Below, one piece after another: positions 6,295 through 6,847 of a stretch of 6,847 nucleotides of DNA (the stretch's first letter is position 1; each line of letters begins with the position of its first letter). The notes under the pieces are model-generated. The model saw only the letters and a list, made by a program, of their open reading frames with translations. It did no database searches and was not told the DNA's origin. Source of the stretch: Acidobacteriota bacterium (GTDB lineage Bacteria; Acidobacteriota; Terriglobia; 20CM-2-55-15); contig QHXA01000203.1 in assembly GCA_003222755.1 (NCBI GenBank), forward strand, positions 1-6,847, read 5' to 3'. Made by a program: the position numbers and the translations under genes.

Positions 6295-6687
6295 ATGAAG
6301 AAGTTGATCGCATTTCTCGTGCTGGTTACAGCCCTATTCATGCTCGCCAGACCTGTGTTGGCGCACCATGGCAGGGGAGCAACCTACGATATGAAGAAGG
6401 AGATCTCGCTTCAGGGAACCATATCGGAGATTTCGTGGCGCAATCCCCATATTGCCATCTTGCTGGACGTGAAAGATGCTGAGGGCAAGGTCACTACTTG
6501 GACAATCGAACACAGCAACATAACTACGTTGGCGATGCAAGGCTACGGCAGAACGACGCTAAAAGTCGGGCAGGAAGTGACCGCCGTCATCCATCCGGGC
6601 GCTGCCGGCACCTCCATTGGGCTTTGCGTGAAATTCTTCCTTCCCGACGGTAGGCAGGTGTTCCAGCGCACTACAGGTGTCGACTAA
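6295..6687 (+). CDS. DUF6152-like small secreted protein
   Basis: 130 residues from the ATG at 6295, chosen because GAGGAGG lies 5-6 bases upstream and because translation then begins with a clean signal peptide (MKKLIAFLVLV..., cleavage after VLA before HHGRG). The mature part shows the pattern I associate with DUF6152: N-terminal HH, ISLQGTISEISWRNPHIAI, then TTWTIEHSN, LKVGQEVTAVIHPGAAG and a closing LPDGRQVF. It is probably a small periplasmic beta-barrel (OB-like) protein; no function is established. The two adjacent histidines at the mature N terminus could bind metal (speculative). It is followed after 12 bases by another secreted protein, likely an operon. An upstream in-frame TTG lies within the promoter and is not a credible start. 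Confidence 0.82.
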   Translation: MKKLIAFLVLVTALFMLARPVLAHHGRGATYDMKKEISLQGTISEISWRNPHIAILLDVKDAEGKVTTWTIEHSNITTLAMQGYGRTTLKVGQEVTAVIHPGAAGTSIGLCVKFFLPDGRQVFQRTTGVD

Positions 6688-6699
6688 AGAGGTTGAAGA

Positions 6700-6847
6700 A
6701 TGCGAACTCGTGTCGTGGGTTTATTGCTGGCCGAGGTATTCATTTGTTCCTGGTCCGCGTTCGCCCAGGCTCCGCGGCCGTTTGATCACCATGATTTCTC
6801 TGGAATCTGGCTCAGACGTGGTGGAGACCGTAGCATCAGCCCCAAGG
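6700..6847 (+). CDS. Secreted protein, N-terminal part only (runs off the window)
   Basis: ATG at 6700 with AGAGG 7 bases upstream and 12 bases after the previous stop. Forty-nine codons are visible. A signal peptide (MRTRVVGLLLAEVF..., cleavage after AFA) is followed by QAPRPFDHHDFSGIWLRRGG. The D-F-S-G-I-W opening after the signal is common in secreted proteins of Acidobacteriota and relatives that often sit beside DUF6152-like genes; I base this on general recall, not on a search. The rest of the gene is outside the window and no function can be assigned. Confidence 0.72.
   Translation, partial: MRTRVVGLLLAEVFICSWSAFAQAPRPFDHHDFSGIWLRRGGDRSISPK

Overview
The window reads as an uncultured soil-type bacterium, most likely Acidobacteriota. 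This is inferred from the company of families (DUF6644-like membrane proteins, a DUF6152-like secreted protein, a secreted 'DFSGIW' protein, long YncE/NHL-like propellers) rather than from a marker gene. Codon use and GC look uniform, and no mobile element, tRNA, rRNA or CRISPR array was seen. TGA serves as an ordinary stop in two minus-strand genes, so a reassigned genetic code is unlikely.

Plus-strand block (1-4451): a large beta-propeller protein is cut by the left edge and interrupted at 1061-1063 by one in-frame TGA. Reading frame and repeat pattern continue on both sides. A perfect 9-bp hairpin with a GGT loop lies 22 bases after the TGA, in the position and shape expected of a bacterial SECIS element. 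The gene is therefore either a candidate selenoprotein or carries a nonsense mutation or base error. It overlaps by one base (TAATG) an exported thioredoxin-like/TPR protein with a WCALC active site. After 28 bases comes a Tat-exported amidohydrolase of the AtzA/TrzN type, then a strong ribosome binding site with an orphan signal peptide (4302-4451) that ends after 49 codons. The first three products are predicted to act outside the cytoplasm.

Minus-strand block (6138 down to 4413): a DUF6644-like four-helix membrane protein, then an eight-helix protein joining a DUF2231-like half to a second DUF6644-like half, then two very small ORFs of 26 and 35 codons. The 35-residue product is a single-span membrane protein. 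The two blocks converge at about 4413-4451, where the orphan signal-peptide ORF overlaps the 35-residue gene on opposite strands. No clear terminator was found there.

Right end (6139-6847): a 156-base divergent intergenic region holds a good sigma-70-like promoter for each direction. Rightward lie a DUF6152-like secreted protein and the start of another secreted protein cut by the window edge. A periplasmic or membrane redox role for the locus is an inference; no substrate can be named from sequence alone.
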